Origin: Candidatus Kaistia colombiensis
GTDB lineage: Bacteria; Pseudomonadota; Alphaproteobacteria; Rhizobiales; Kaistiaceae
Reading direction: 5' to 3'
Length of the DNA: 64,000 nt
Assembly (NCBI GenBank): GCA_029203105.1
Contig: CP119318.1
Coordinates: forward strand, 4,168,501-4,232,500
Numbering within the stretch: the stretch's first letter is position 1; each line of letters begins with the position of its first letter. The notes under the pieces are model-generated. The model was not told the DNA's origin and did no database searches. It was given only the letters and a program-made list of their open reading frames with translations. Below are positions 9,035 to 16,835 of the stretch, piece by piece. A program made the translations under genes and the position numbers.

Positions 9035-9285
9035 TACCTCTCCCTGAGGGAGACCTTTGCAGAACACCGAATGTCGTCACGCGTTCTACACCATATGGGC
9101 CAGAACTCGTCGCCCCGGCGAAGGCCGGGGCCCATGAACACCGGCTTAACGTGGCCGTAGCTGATCCTTTTGGCCAAGGAATTGTGTGTATGGATCCCGA
9201 CTTTCGTCGGGATGACGACCTGAAATGCACGGTCTGCGCAGGTCGACGATGTATGTTGTGCAAAGGTCTCCCTCAGGGAGAGGTA
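9035..9285. repeat. Composite palindromic repeat inside the ABC operon
   Basis: The element is bounded by CCTCTCCCTGAGGGAGA and its inverse TCTCCCTCAGGGAGAGGT. Inside are hairpins CCCCGGCGAAGGCCGGGG and ATCCCGACTTTCGTCGGGAT and unique-looking spacers such as GAAATGCACGGTCTGCGCAG. Nearly the same arrangement recurs at 39431-39622. The rest of the 8979-9453 gap holds only a GC-rich hairpin near 9393-9422 (CTCGCCCG with CGGGCGAG) just downstream of the binding-protein gene. No gene was found in it. Confidence 0.85.
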
Positions 9286-9453
9286 AAGCCGGATTCCATC
9301 CAGCCCCATCGAACCGCAGATCCTCGTCCACGCGGGGTCGTGGAAGGCATCGACCTTGTGCGGCACGCCGGTGAAGCGACAGGTAATCCCCTCGCCCGCT
9401 TGCCGGGGAGGGGCCGGGCGAGAGCGGTTGCCCTCGCCCGGAGTCTAAGCCGA

Positions 9454-10734
9454 TCAGAACAGCTTCACAGCCTTTTCCTGCACTTCGTCGAGCGCCGCCT
9501 TCGGATCGACGTCGCCGACCAGCACCGCGTTCACGGCCGTGCCCAGCAGATCCTGGATTTCGGGATACTGCGGAATGCGGGGACGATAGTCGCCGTCGGC
9601 GTTCTCGAACGATTTGGCGATAACCGGCAGGTAGGGGAACTTCTTGTTGAGGTCCGGGTCGGCGAGCGTCGACTTGCGGATGTAGCTGCCGGCGCCCTCC
9701 ATGTTGAATTCCTTCTGGATTTCCGGGCTGGTCAGCCACTTGATGAACTTCCAGGCGGCGTCCTGCTGGGCGGGGTCGATGTCGGCGTTGATGCCCATGC
9801 CCCAGCCGCCGAGGCCGTACTTGACCGGCAGGCCCTTGGCGCCCGGCGTCGTGGTGATGGCGACGCTGTCGACGATCTTCGACATGGACGGGTCGTAGTA
9901 GCCCGGCGCGCCGACCGACCAGGTCTCCATCATCGCGGCGAGGCCCTGGCGGAAGCTCTCCTCGCGACCACCCCAGTCATAGTCGACGGCACCGGGAGGG
10001 GCGGCCTTGTCGAACAGCTCCTTGTAGACCTTCAGGCTGTTGATATTGGCTTCCGAGTTGATCGCCGGCTTGCCGGAGGCGTCGAGCACCGAACCGCCGA
10101 GCTGGGCGTTGTACTGCAGCCAGTCCTGCGCCACGGCCGGGCCCTTCTGGCCGTTGGCGACGAAGCCGTAGATCTTCTTGGCGGGATCGGTCAGCTTGAG
10201 CGCCGTCGCGACAAACTCTTCGGTCGTCTCGGGAACCTTCAGCCCGGCAGCCGCCAACAGATCCTTGCGATAGGCGAGGACCGCCGCATAGCCGGCGAAC
10301 GGGAATGCAACCTGCTTGCCGTCATACTGGCCGATATACTTGATGGTCGACGGATAGATGTCGTCGAGCTTCATCTCCTCGGCGTCGCGCTTCATCCAGT
10401 CGGTCAGGTCGACGGTATATTTATTGTCGGCGTATTGGCCTGCCCAGACGATATCCATCGTGACTAGGTCATAGTTCTTGGTATGACCGACAAAGTCGGC
10501 CTGGGTCTTGGTGAGCAAAGAGCCATAGTCGAGAATGTCGACCTTGACCTTGGCGCCCGTCGCTTCCTCGAATTTCGGCGCCAGCTTCGCGATCACCGGC
10601 GCAAACTGGTCGTTCTGCGAGGCGAGGTTCAGCGTAATGCCGGCGAGCGGCTTGTCAGCGGCGAGCGCAGTGCCCGCGATACCCACGTAAACAAGCCCGG
10701 CCACTCCGAGCTTCAACAGCGATGCGGTGCTCAT
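9454..10734 (-). CDS. Extracellular sugar-binding protein of an ABC importer (family 1)
   Basis: This 426-residue periplasmic binding protein begins with a signal peptide, MSTASLLKLGVAGLVYVGIA, with likely cleavage after TALAA near residue 26. The mature part (ITLNLASQNDQFAPVIAKLA, then YDLVTMDIVWAGQYA, FPFAGYAAVLAYRKDLL and GGWGMGINAD) matches family 1 solute-binding proteins that deliver oligosaccharides or polyols to CUT1 permeases. It is the first gene of the minus-strand importer. The repeat block between it and the permeases would favour excess binding protein over permease. The substrate is unknown. Confidence 0.9.
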   Translation of the reverse strand: MSTASLLKLGVAGLVYVGIAGTALAADKPLAGITLNLASQNDQFAPVIAKLAPKFEEATGAKVKVDILDYGSLLTKTQADFVGHTKNYDLVTMDIVWAGQYADNKYTVDLTDWMKRDAEEMKLDDIYPSTIKYIGQYDGKQVAFPFAGYAAVLAYRKDLLAAAGLKVPETTEEFVATALKLTDPAKKIYGFVANGQKGPAVAQDWLQYNAQLGGSVLDASGKPAINSEANINSLKVYKELFDKAAPPGAVDYDWGGREESFRQGLAAMMETWSVGAPGYYDPSMSKIVDSVAITTTPGAKGLPVKYGLGGWGMGINADIDPAQQDAAWKFIKWLTSPEIQKEFNMEGAGSYIRKSTLADPDLNKKFPYLPVIAKSFENADGDYRPRIPQYPEIQDLLGTAVNAVLVGDVDPKAALDEVQEKAVKLF

Positions 10735-11205
10735 TCCAGGGACTCTCTTTCATTGCGACGGGGCGTCGACGCGCAGCTTACATCAAACAATACCATGCTC
10801 AAGAGTTACCTATTGTTCCAATCTATCCCAAGATGAACTACCGCAATCAAGCTGTTCCAACAAATCTCGACATGCCTAACTTTAAGTCAGCTTGAGACAC
10901 AATGTCCCGCGCGGAACAACAACAATGTTCGATTGAAGCATTCGGCCGGGCGGTCACCTCGTGAACACCGCGCCGCCGCGTGGCGCGAGCCCCTGCGAAC
11001 GCGGCGTCTGCCGCGCGCCCGTCTCGGGCCGATCGGACACGATGCCGCTGCCGACGGGTAAGGCAGCGTGTCCCGCGATGGGTTTCGACCGTCGACAAAA
11101 GGGGCTTTTCCTCGACGCCGCAGATCGGCACTATGCGGCATGGATGGCCTATGATGAAGTTCACCCCCGCGCCGCGAACTCAGAAGTCTCAATCCGAGGA
11201 ATCCC
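10735..11205. promoter_or_regulatory. Divergent intergenic region with TGTTC-type sequence motifs
   Basis: This 471-base gap separates the binding-protein gene (minus) from a questin-oxidase-like gene (plus). The left 180 bases are AT-richer than their surroundings and hold several related words: TTGTTCCAA near 10811, TGTTCCAACA near 10852 and AATGTTCGATT at 10924-10934. The last is identical over 10 bases to a site at 15861-15870 beside a DeoR-family regulator and fits the E. coli GlpR half-site pattern WATKYTCGWW. From about 10960 to 11205 I see no convincing gene. Confidence 0.45.
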
Positions 11206-12249
11206 ATGGCCCTTTCCCCGCGCACTGAGCCCGATATGGTCGACGAACTCCTCGTCGAGGTCCGGATGTTCAGCGCCGAGTTCCCCGTGCTGCTGGCAAG
11301 CCACCTGCCGATGATGATCGTGGCGCTCGACCGGCTGGGCGCCTCGAACGAGCGGTTGCGCGAATATTTCGAAAATTACCGCACAGGCAACGGGCTTGTA
11401 CCGACGCCGCCGCCCGTGACGCCTGTCCAGCGCGAGCGCTGGACCGAGGCTCTGGGCGATCGCACGCGCGAGTATGACTATCGTGCCTTCTTCGAGAACG
11501 AGGTTCGCCGGCTCGGCATCGACGCCGCCCTCCAGACCTATCTGCCGACGCTGATCCCGGGCATCGGCGCCAGCGCCCTGCACGGCATGATGCGGACCGC
11601 CTATGGCGTGATGCGGATGGACCCGAGCGAGGTCGGCACGGCGCTGGGTTATTGGTCCGCCACCTATCTTCCCATGCCGCGCGCCAGGGGCGCGGCGCCG
11701 GTCACCGACGATCCGGGCGAAGTGCTGGCGCGCGCCTGCGCGCTGCCGGGCCTGCACCAGGTCGTGCCCGAGACCGACCTGCTCTGGCACAATATCCGCG
11801 CCGCCGGCGCCAAGCCGGATTTCGCCCCGGTCGTCGACTGGCTCGCGATCGGGCCGGATACCGGCCGGCGGCTGGCCGCCACCTCGCTGGCGCTGTTTGC
11901 CGCGACGATGGATTTTGCTTCCCTCCACGCGCTGACCGGATCGCACTGGATCCGCCTGATCGGTCCGCACCTGGCCGAGGCCGACCGGCCGGCGCTGCAG
12001 CGCTATTTCTGGCAGATCATCGCATCGCTGGTGCCGAAGATCGGCTTCCCCAGCCTGCCGAGCGCCGAACAGCTCGACGAGTGGCGGCATCTGCCGGCGC
12101 CCGGCTGGCCGGAGATCGCCGCCGCGGCCGTCCAGTCCGAGGACGAGCACGACATCAGCCTGGTCTTCTCCGCCCGCGAGGAAGAGGCCGTCTATGGCGA
12201 CCGCCTCTATCGCGTCGTCGCCGCCCGCCGGATGGGACTGATCGCTTGA
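11206..12249 (+). CDS. Questin oxidase-like family protein (DUF4243)
   Basis: This 347-residue protein has no signal peptide. SHLPMMIVALDRLGASNERL near residue 28 and LIPGIGASALHGMMRTAYG near residue 112 are characteristic of the questin oxidase-like family, whose fungal members perform Baeyer-Villiger-type ring opening of anthraquinones. Bacterial members are uncharacterised. The His residues in these two stretches, and that in LHALTGSHWIRLI, are the most likely catalytic ones by family analogy. Its TGA overlaps the ATG of the following amidohydrolase (TGATG at 12247-12251), so the two are translated together and may act on the same nitrogen-containing or cyclic compound. The substrate is unknown. 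Confidence 0.75.
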   Translation: MALSPRTEPDMVDELLVEVRMFSAEFPVLLASHLPMMIVALDRLGASNERLREYFENYRTGNGLVPTPPPVTPVQRERWTEALGDRTREYDYRAFFENEVRRLGIDAALQTYLPTLIPGIGASALHGMMRTAYGVMRMDPSEVGTALGYWSATYLPMPRARGAAPVTDDPGEVLARACALPGLHQVVPETDLLWHNIRAAGAKPDFAPVVDWLAIGPDTGRRLAATSLALFAATMDFASLHALTGSHWIRLIGPHLAEADRPALQRYFWQIIASLVPKIGFPSLPSAEQLDEWRHLPAPGWPEIAAAAVQSEDEHDISLVFSAREEEAVYGDRLYRVVAARRMGLIA

Positions 12250-13454
12250 TGCCATCGCTGCAACCGACCCTTGTCGTCGCCGGCGCGCGCGCCGTCGACG
12301 GCGACCCTGTCGATATCGTCATCGCCGGCGAGACCATCGCCGCCATCGTGCCTGCCGGCGAGGCGCCGGCCGATTGCGACCGCATCGACGCCGCCGGCCG
12401 CCTGGCGACGCCGTCCTTCGTCGAGGGCCACATCCATCTCGACAAGACGCTGCTCGGACTGCCCTTCATCCCGCACATTCCGGGCGACACGGTCGCGCTC
12501 CGCATCCAGGCCGAGAAGGAACTGCGCCGCACGGTGGCGCTGCCGGTCGAGGAGCGCGGCGGCCGGCTGATCGAGCAGATCACCGCCTTCGGCACCGGCA
12601 GCCTCAGGAGCCATGTCGACATCGACACGGAAGTCGGCCTCAAGGGCCTGCATTCGGTGCTGCGCCTGAAGGAGCGCTACTGGGACCTCGTCGACATCCA
12701 GATCGTCGCCTTCCCGCAAAGCGGCATCATGGTCGATCCCGGCGTCGCCGACCTGCTTGACGCGGCGATCCGCGAGGGCGCCGACTTGGTCGGCGGGCTC
12801 GACCCGGCCGGCATCGACCAGGACGTCACCGGCCATCTCGACGCGATCTTCGCGGTCGCCGTGAAGCACGGCGTCGGCGTCGACATCCATCTGCACGATT
12901 CCGGCCCGCTCGGCGCCTTCGAGCTGCGTCAGATCGCGGCCCGCACCCGCGCGCTCGGCCTCGAGGGCAAGGTCGCCGTCAGCCACGCCTTCGCGCTCGG
13001 CCAAATCGACGATTTCGAGTTCTTCCGCACGGCGGAGGCGCTCGCCGGCGCAAAGATCGCCATCATGACCAACGGCCCCGGCCCTGTCGCGATGCCGCCG
13101 GTCAAGCGCCTGCAGGCGGCCGGCGTCACCGTCTTCGCCGGCTCCGACAACATCCGCGATGCCTGGTCGCCCTATGGCGACGGCGACCTGCTGCGCCGGG
13201 CCCAGATCATCGGCTACCGCCAGGAATTCCTGGCCGATCCCGATCTGGCGCATGCCTTCGCCATGGTCACCGACATTCCGGCCGCGGTCCTCGGGGTCGC
13301 GCATTACGGCCTGGCGCCGGGCAATCGCGCCGACATCGTTCTGCTCGACGCGACGTCGCTGCCGGAGGCGGTCGCCAGCGCGCCGCGCGGTCGCACCGTG
13401 CTGAAGCGCGGCCGGCTGGTGGCACTCGAAGGGACGCTGTCCCCGCGCGACTAG
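12249..13454 (+). CDS. Cytosine deaminase-like metal-dependent amidohydrolase
   Basis: This is a 401-residue TIM-barrel amidohydrolase of the CodA/AtzC-like group. The metal motif HxHxDK appears as EGHIHLDKTLLG near residue 60. THVDV of CodA corresponds to SHVDIDTEVGLKGLHSVL, the later His are in GVGVDIHLHDSG and VAVSHAFALG, and the catalytic Asp is in AGSDNIRDAWSPYGDGDLL, close to the CodA pattern. It probably deaminates or hydrolyses a cyclic amidine or N-heterocycle in the cytoplasm. It is coupled to the questin-oxidase-like gene by a 1-base overlap, and an MFS transporter follows 192 bases later. Cytosine itself as substrate is only one possibility. Confidence 0.85.
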   Translation: MPSLQPTLVVAGARAVDGDPVDIVIAGETIAAIVPAGEAPADCDRIDAAGRLATPSFVEGHIHLDKTLLGLPFIPHIPGDTVALRIQAEKELRRTVALPVEERGGRLIEQITAFGTGSLRSHVDIDTEVGLKGLHSVLRLKERYWDLVDIQIVAFPQSGIMVDPGVADLLDAAIREGADLVGGLDPAGIDQDVTGHLDAIFAVAVKHGVGVDIHLHDSGPLGAFELRQIAARTRALGLEGKVAVSHAFALGQIDDFEFFRTAEALAGAKIAIMTNGPGPVAMPPVKRLQAAGVTVFAGSDNIRDAWSPYGDGDLLRRAQIIGYRQEFLADPDLAHAFAMVTDIPAAVLGVAHYGLAPGNRADIVLLDATSLPEAVASAPRGRTVLKRGRLVALEGTLSPRD

Positions 13455-13646
13455 CGCCCCTTCCATCGTTGAAGAGGACGCAAGCAGCGCGACCCCCCTC
13501 GCGATCGTGAACGGTGTTGGTCCGCATCGAGGATTGGATTGACCGGCGAAAGCTGCCATCTCTGGCGAGGCGCTCCCCTTCCGGAGCCGCCCCGCTCCCG
13601 CTCCGAGCCAACATTCCTGCAACCAGAGCCCCCAAAGAACCCGCCC

Positions 13647-14867
13647 ATGCGTCTGCCTGATCCATCCGGCATCGGCCCGGCGCCGATGCCCGCCACGATT
13701 TCCGGGCCCTTGACCGTCCTGATGGCCGCCGCCTGCGGCGCCATCGTCGCCAATCTCTATTACGCCCAGCCGCTGATCGCGCTGATCGGCCCGGATGTCG
13801 GCCTGCCGCCGACGCTGGCCAGCCTGGTCGTGACGCTGACCCAGATCGGCTACGGCCTCGGCCTGATGCTGATGGTGCCGCTGGGCGATATCATCGAGAA
13901 CAAGAAGCTGGTGCTGATCGCCGTCGCCGTCACCGCCTTCGCCCTGCTGCTGGCGGCCTTCGCGCCCAGCGCCCTGCCCTTCCTCGGCGCCGTTCTGTTC
14001 ATCGGCGTCTGTTCCAGCATTGCGCAGGTGCTGGTGCCGATGGCCGCCCATATGGCGAGCGACGCGACCCGCGGCCGCACGGTCGGCAATGTGATGGGCG
14101 GCCTGATGATCGGCATCCTGTTCGCCCGGCCGATCGCCGGCGTGCTCGCCGACCAGATCGGCTGGCGCGGCGTGTTCTTCTGTTCGGCCGCCTTCATGCT
14201 GGCGCTGGCGCTGCTGCTGATGCGCTATCTGCCGCAGCGCCATCCGCATTCCGGCCATACCTATGCGCAGCTGATCGGCTCGCTCTGGTCGATTTTTCGC
14301 GATACGCCGGTTTTGCGCCGGCGCGGCTTCTACCAGTTCGCCCTGTTCGCCGATTTCAGCCTGTTCTGGACCAGCGCGCCGCTCGAACTGGCCGGCGAAC
14401 CCTTCCACCTGTCGCAGACGCAGATCGCCGTCTTCGCGCTGGCGGGCGCGGCCGGCGCAATCTCGGCGCCATTTGCCGGGCGCCTCGCCGATCGCGGTTA
14501 CGGCCGGATCGGCACGGGCCTCGCCATCGCCGGCGCGCTCGCGGCCTTCGCCCTCTCCGGCCTCGTCGCGGTCGGCTCGATCGCCGCGCTGGTGATCGCG
14601 GCGATCCTGCTCGATTTCTGCGTCCAGGCGAACATGGTGTTCGGCCAGCGCTCGCTCTTCATGCTGGCGCCTGCCATCCGCAGCCGATTGAGCGGCATCT
14701 ATGTCGCCATCATCTTCATGGGCGGCGCGGTCGGCTCGGCCATCGCCAGCCCGCTCTATCAGAGCTTCGGCTGGAACGGCATCCTCGCGGCGGGCCTCGC
14801 CTTCCCGCTCACCGCCTTGCTGTTCTACCTGACCGAACTGGTCGGCAGCCGCGCCAGGGCACGATAG
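13647..14867 (+). CDS. MFS transporter (12 helices, exporter-like)
   Basis: This 406-residue integral membrane protein has about 12 hydrophobic segments. The first helix starts at about residue 16 (ISGPLTVLMAAACGAIVANL) and the MFS loop 2-3 motif is present as PLGDIIENKKLVLIAV. The frame is open upstream to 13539, but the ATG at 13647 gives a normal N-terminus just before helix 1. The relatives I recognise are drug/metabolite exporters of the YnfM/CynX-like kind. The gene follows the amidohydrolase on the same strand and ends in a bidirectional terminator. Confidence 0.85.
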   Translation: MRLPDPSGIGPAPMPATISGPLTVLMAAACGAIVANLYYAQPLIALIGPDVGLPPTLASLVVTLTQIGYGLGLMLMVPLGDIIENKKLVLIAVAVTAFALLLAAFAPSALPFLGAVLFIGVCSSIAQVLVPMAAHMASDATRGRTVGNVMGGLMIGILFARPIAGVLADQIGWRGVFFCSAAFMLALALLLMRYLPQRHPHSGHTYAQLIGSLWSIFRDTPVLRRRGFYQFALFADFSLFWTSAPLELAGEPFHLSQTQIAVFALAGAAGAISAPFAGRLADRGYGRIGTGLAIAGALAAFALSGLVAVGSIAALVIAAILLDFCVQANMVFGQRSLFMLAPAIRSRLSGIYVAIIFMGGAVGSAIASPLYQSFGWNGILAAGLAFPLTALLFYLTELVGSRARAR

Positions 14868-14900
14868 GGCGGACCGGGCAAAGCACCCCTGAAACAAAAA

Positions 14901-14933
14901 AACCAGGATCGGTCTTCCCGACCGATCCTGGTT
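14901..14933. terminator. Bidirectional terminator between MFS and SDR genes
   Basis: A perfect 14-bp stem, AACCAGGATCGGTC (14901-14914) with its complement (14920-14933), has a 5-base loop. It is preceded by a run of A and followed by T, so it can stop transcription from both convergent genes. Confidence 0.92.
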
Positions 14934-14991
14934 TCCAGCCTTGCAGAACGACGAGGGCCTCGAAAAGCCTTTGGCTCTTCGACCGACCGCC

Positions 14992-15774
14992 TCAGTCCAT
15001 GCGGACGCCGCCGGTGACGTTGATGCCCTGGCCGGTCATGAAGCGCGCCGCGTCCGAGGCGAGGAACACGACGACGTCGGCGACGTCCTCCGGCTCCTCG
15101 ATGCGACCGAGCGGGGTCAGCGAGACATATTCGGCGCGAACGGCCTCCGGCGTCATGCCGCGCAGTTCGGCTTCCCAGAGGATCTCGCGCTCCTGCATCG
15201 CCGTCTTGACGAAGCCCGGGCAGACGCAGTTGACGCGGATGTTCTTCGGCGCCATTTCACGTGCCAGCGCCTGGGTCCAGCCGAACACGGCGAACTTCGA
15301 AGCGGAGTAGTGAGCCAGCAGCGGCGCGCCGACCTTGGCGGCCAGCGAAGCGGTGTTGACGATCACGCCCTTGGTGTTGTTGGCCAGGAAATGCCGGCAG
15401 GCGATCTGGTTGGCGAGGAAGACGCCACGCGCGTTGACGTCGAAATTGAAGTCCCATTCCTCGTCGGTGATGTCGACCGCCGGCCGCATCGTCGAGACGC
15501 CGGCATTGGCGCAGAGCAGATCGAACCCGCCCAGCGCGTCGATCGCCTTCTGCATTGCGGCGTCGACCGAGGCGCGCTTGGTGACATCGACCTCGACGGC
15601 GAAACCGCCATTCTCCAGGTCCGCCACCACGGCCTGCGCCGCCATCACGTCGAGATCGGCGATCGCCACCGTCGCGCCCGCCTTGTCGAGGGCCCGCGCG
15701 ATCGCCGCGCCGATGCCCTTCGATCCACCGGTGACGATTGCCTTGCGTCCTGCGAGATCGAAAATGCCGGCCAT
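14992..15774 (-). CDS. Short-chain dehydrogenase/reductase, likely polyol or sugar dehydrogenase
   Basis: This 260-residue classical SDR begins MAGIFDLAGRKAIVTGG. The nucleotide-binding TGGSKGIG is at residues 15-22, ADLDV suggests NAD(H) preference, NAG is in LCANAGVS, and the catalytic Ser and YxxxK are in NTASLAAKVGAPLLAHYSASK. The ATG at 15774 has AAGGAAC 7 bases upstream. It is divergent from a DeoR regulator followed by an FGGY kinase. The three together look like a pathway in which a polyol is oxidised and then phosphorylated. The exact substrate cannot be told from sequence. Confidence 0.88.
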   Translation of the reverse strand: MAGIFDLAGRKAIVTGGSKGIGAAIARALDKAGATVAIADLDVMAAQAVVADLENGGFAVEVDVTKRASVDAAMQKAIDALGGFDLLCANAGVSTMRPAVDITDEEWDFNFDVNARGVFLANQIACRHFLANNTKGVIVNTASLAAKVGAPLLAHYSASKFAVFGWTQALAREMAPKNIRVNCVCPGFVKTAMQEREILWEAELRGMTPEAVRAEYVSLTPLGRIEEPEDVADVVVFLASDAARFMTGQGINVTGGVRMD

Positions 15775-15818
15775 GTCGTATGTTCCTTGCTCGAATTGCT
15801 GTCCCAACAAAACGCAAA

Positions 15819-15870
15819 TTCGAACACTTTACAACGGCCCGGCACAATTTAATGTTTGCAAATGTTCGAT
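15819..15870. promoter_or_regulatory. Probable DeoR operators between the SDR and regulator genes
   Basis: TTCGAACA at 15819-15826 and AATGTTCGAT at 15861-15870 are inverted copies of a TGTTCGA word about 42 bases apart in the 131-base divergent promoter region. The second copy fits the E. coli GlpR half-site pattern WATKYTCGWW. GlpR is in the same protein family as the adjacent regulator, so autoregulation plus control of the SDR gene is likely. Confidence 0.55.
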
Positions 15871-15905
15871 CATGTTGCAGTTTAAACACCCGGAAGGAGA
15901 CTGCG

Positions 15906-16763
15906 ATGCAAGCCGACGCCATGACGGGCCAGGATCTCGGGCAGACCGACCTCGCAGGTAGCGATTATGGCCGCATGCCGGCCGGCGCACGCCAGTCGCT
16001 CATCCTCGACCTGATCGAGCTGCACGGTTTCGTCTCGGTCTCGAAGATCGCCAACAATCTCAACGTCTCCGAGATGACGATCCGGCGCGACCTGGTGCTG
16101 CTCGAAGAGCGCGGCCTGCTTGCCCGCACGCATGGCGGCGCGGTCTCCTCCGCTACCGATCCGCGCGAGGTATTCGATCTGGAGGAGCCGGCATTCAAGC
16201 GCCGGCGGCATCGCAATGCGCGCGGAAAGTCTGCGATCGCCACCGCGGCCGCCGCGCTGATCGGGCCGGGCGAGACCATCGGCATCGATGTCGGCACCTC
16301 GACGCTGACGCTCGCCGAAGCGGTTGTCCATCGCTCGGACCTGCGGGTCTTCACCAACAGCCTGCGCGCGGCGATGACGCTCTCCGCCTCGAAGAGCCCC
16401 GTCTATGTGCTGGGCGGCGAAGTGCGCGATCCCGAACAATCCGTGGTCGGCTCGCGCGCCGTCGGCGAATTACAGAACTACAACATCGATCGCGTTTTCA
16501 TCGGAGTGTCGGGCCTGATCGAAACCGGCTTCTTCGACTATTCGGTCGAGGACACCGAGGTGAAGCGCGCCTTCATCGCGCGCGCCGACCAGGTGGTCAT
16601 CCTGTGCGATTCGTCCAAGTTCGATCATCGGTCGCTGGTGCGGGTCTGCGAGCTTTCCGGCGTCGACATCCTGGTGACGGACGCCGCGCCTCCCGCCCAT
16701 CTGGCCCGCGCACTCGAAGCCGCCCGGATAGAAATCATCATCGCCGGCCCCGAGCCGGAATAG
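15906..16763 (+). CDS. DeoR-family transcriptional regulator
   Basis: This 285-residue cytoplasmic repressor has a DeoR helix-turn-helix at about residues 30-75 (GFVSVSKIANNLNVSEMTIRR, then LLARTHGGAV) and a C-terminal sugar-phosphate sensor domain (IGPGETIGIDVGTSTLTLAE, FIGVSGLIETGFFDYSVEDTE, ILCDSSKFDHRSL). AGGAG lies 6 bases before the ATG, which rules out the longer open frame beginning at 15738. It is divergent from the SDR gene and 72 bases upstream of the FGGY kinase. It probably represses both and responds to the phosphorylated product. Confidence 0.9.
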   Translation: MQADAMTGQDLGQTDLAGSDYGRMPAGARQSLILDLIELHGFVSVSKIANNLNVSEMTIRRDLVLLEERGLLARTHGGAVSSATDPREVFDLEEPAFKRRRHRNARGKSAIATAAAALIGPGETIGIDVGTSTLTLAEAVVHRSDLRVFTNSLRAAMTLSASKSPVYVLGGEVRDPEQSVVGSRAVGELQNYNIDRVFIGVSGLIETGFFDYSVEDTEVKRAFIARADQVVILCDSSKFDHRSLVRVCELSGVDILVTDAAPPAHLARALEAARIEIIIAGPEPE

Positions 16764-16835
16764 CCACTCGACCGATCGCCCGCGCCATCGGCCGCAGGCC
16801 GCGCCTGCCCCTTTCAACAGACTGGAACTCCCTGG

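Noticed and set aside
12207..14897. An 896-residue open frame on the minus strand
   Set aside because: It lies opposite the amidohydrolase and MFS genes. The composition (Arg, Asp, Gly, Gln, His) is the usual shadow of GC-rich coding DNA, and no motif is present.
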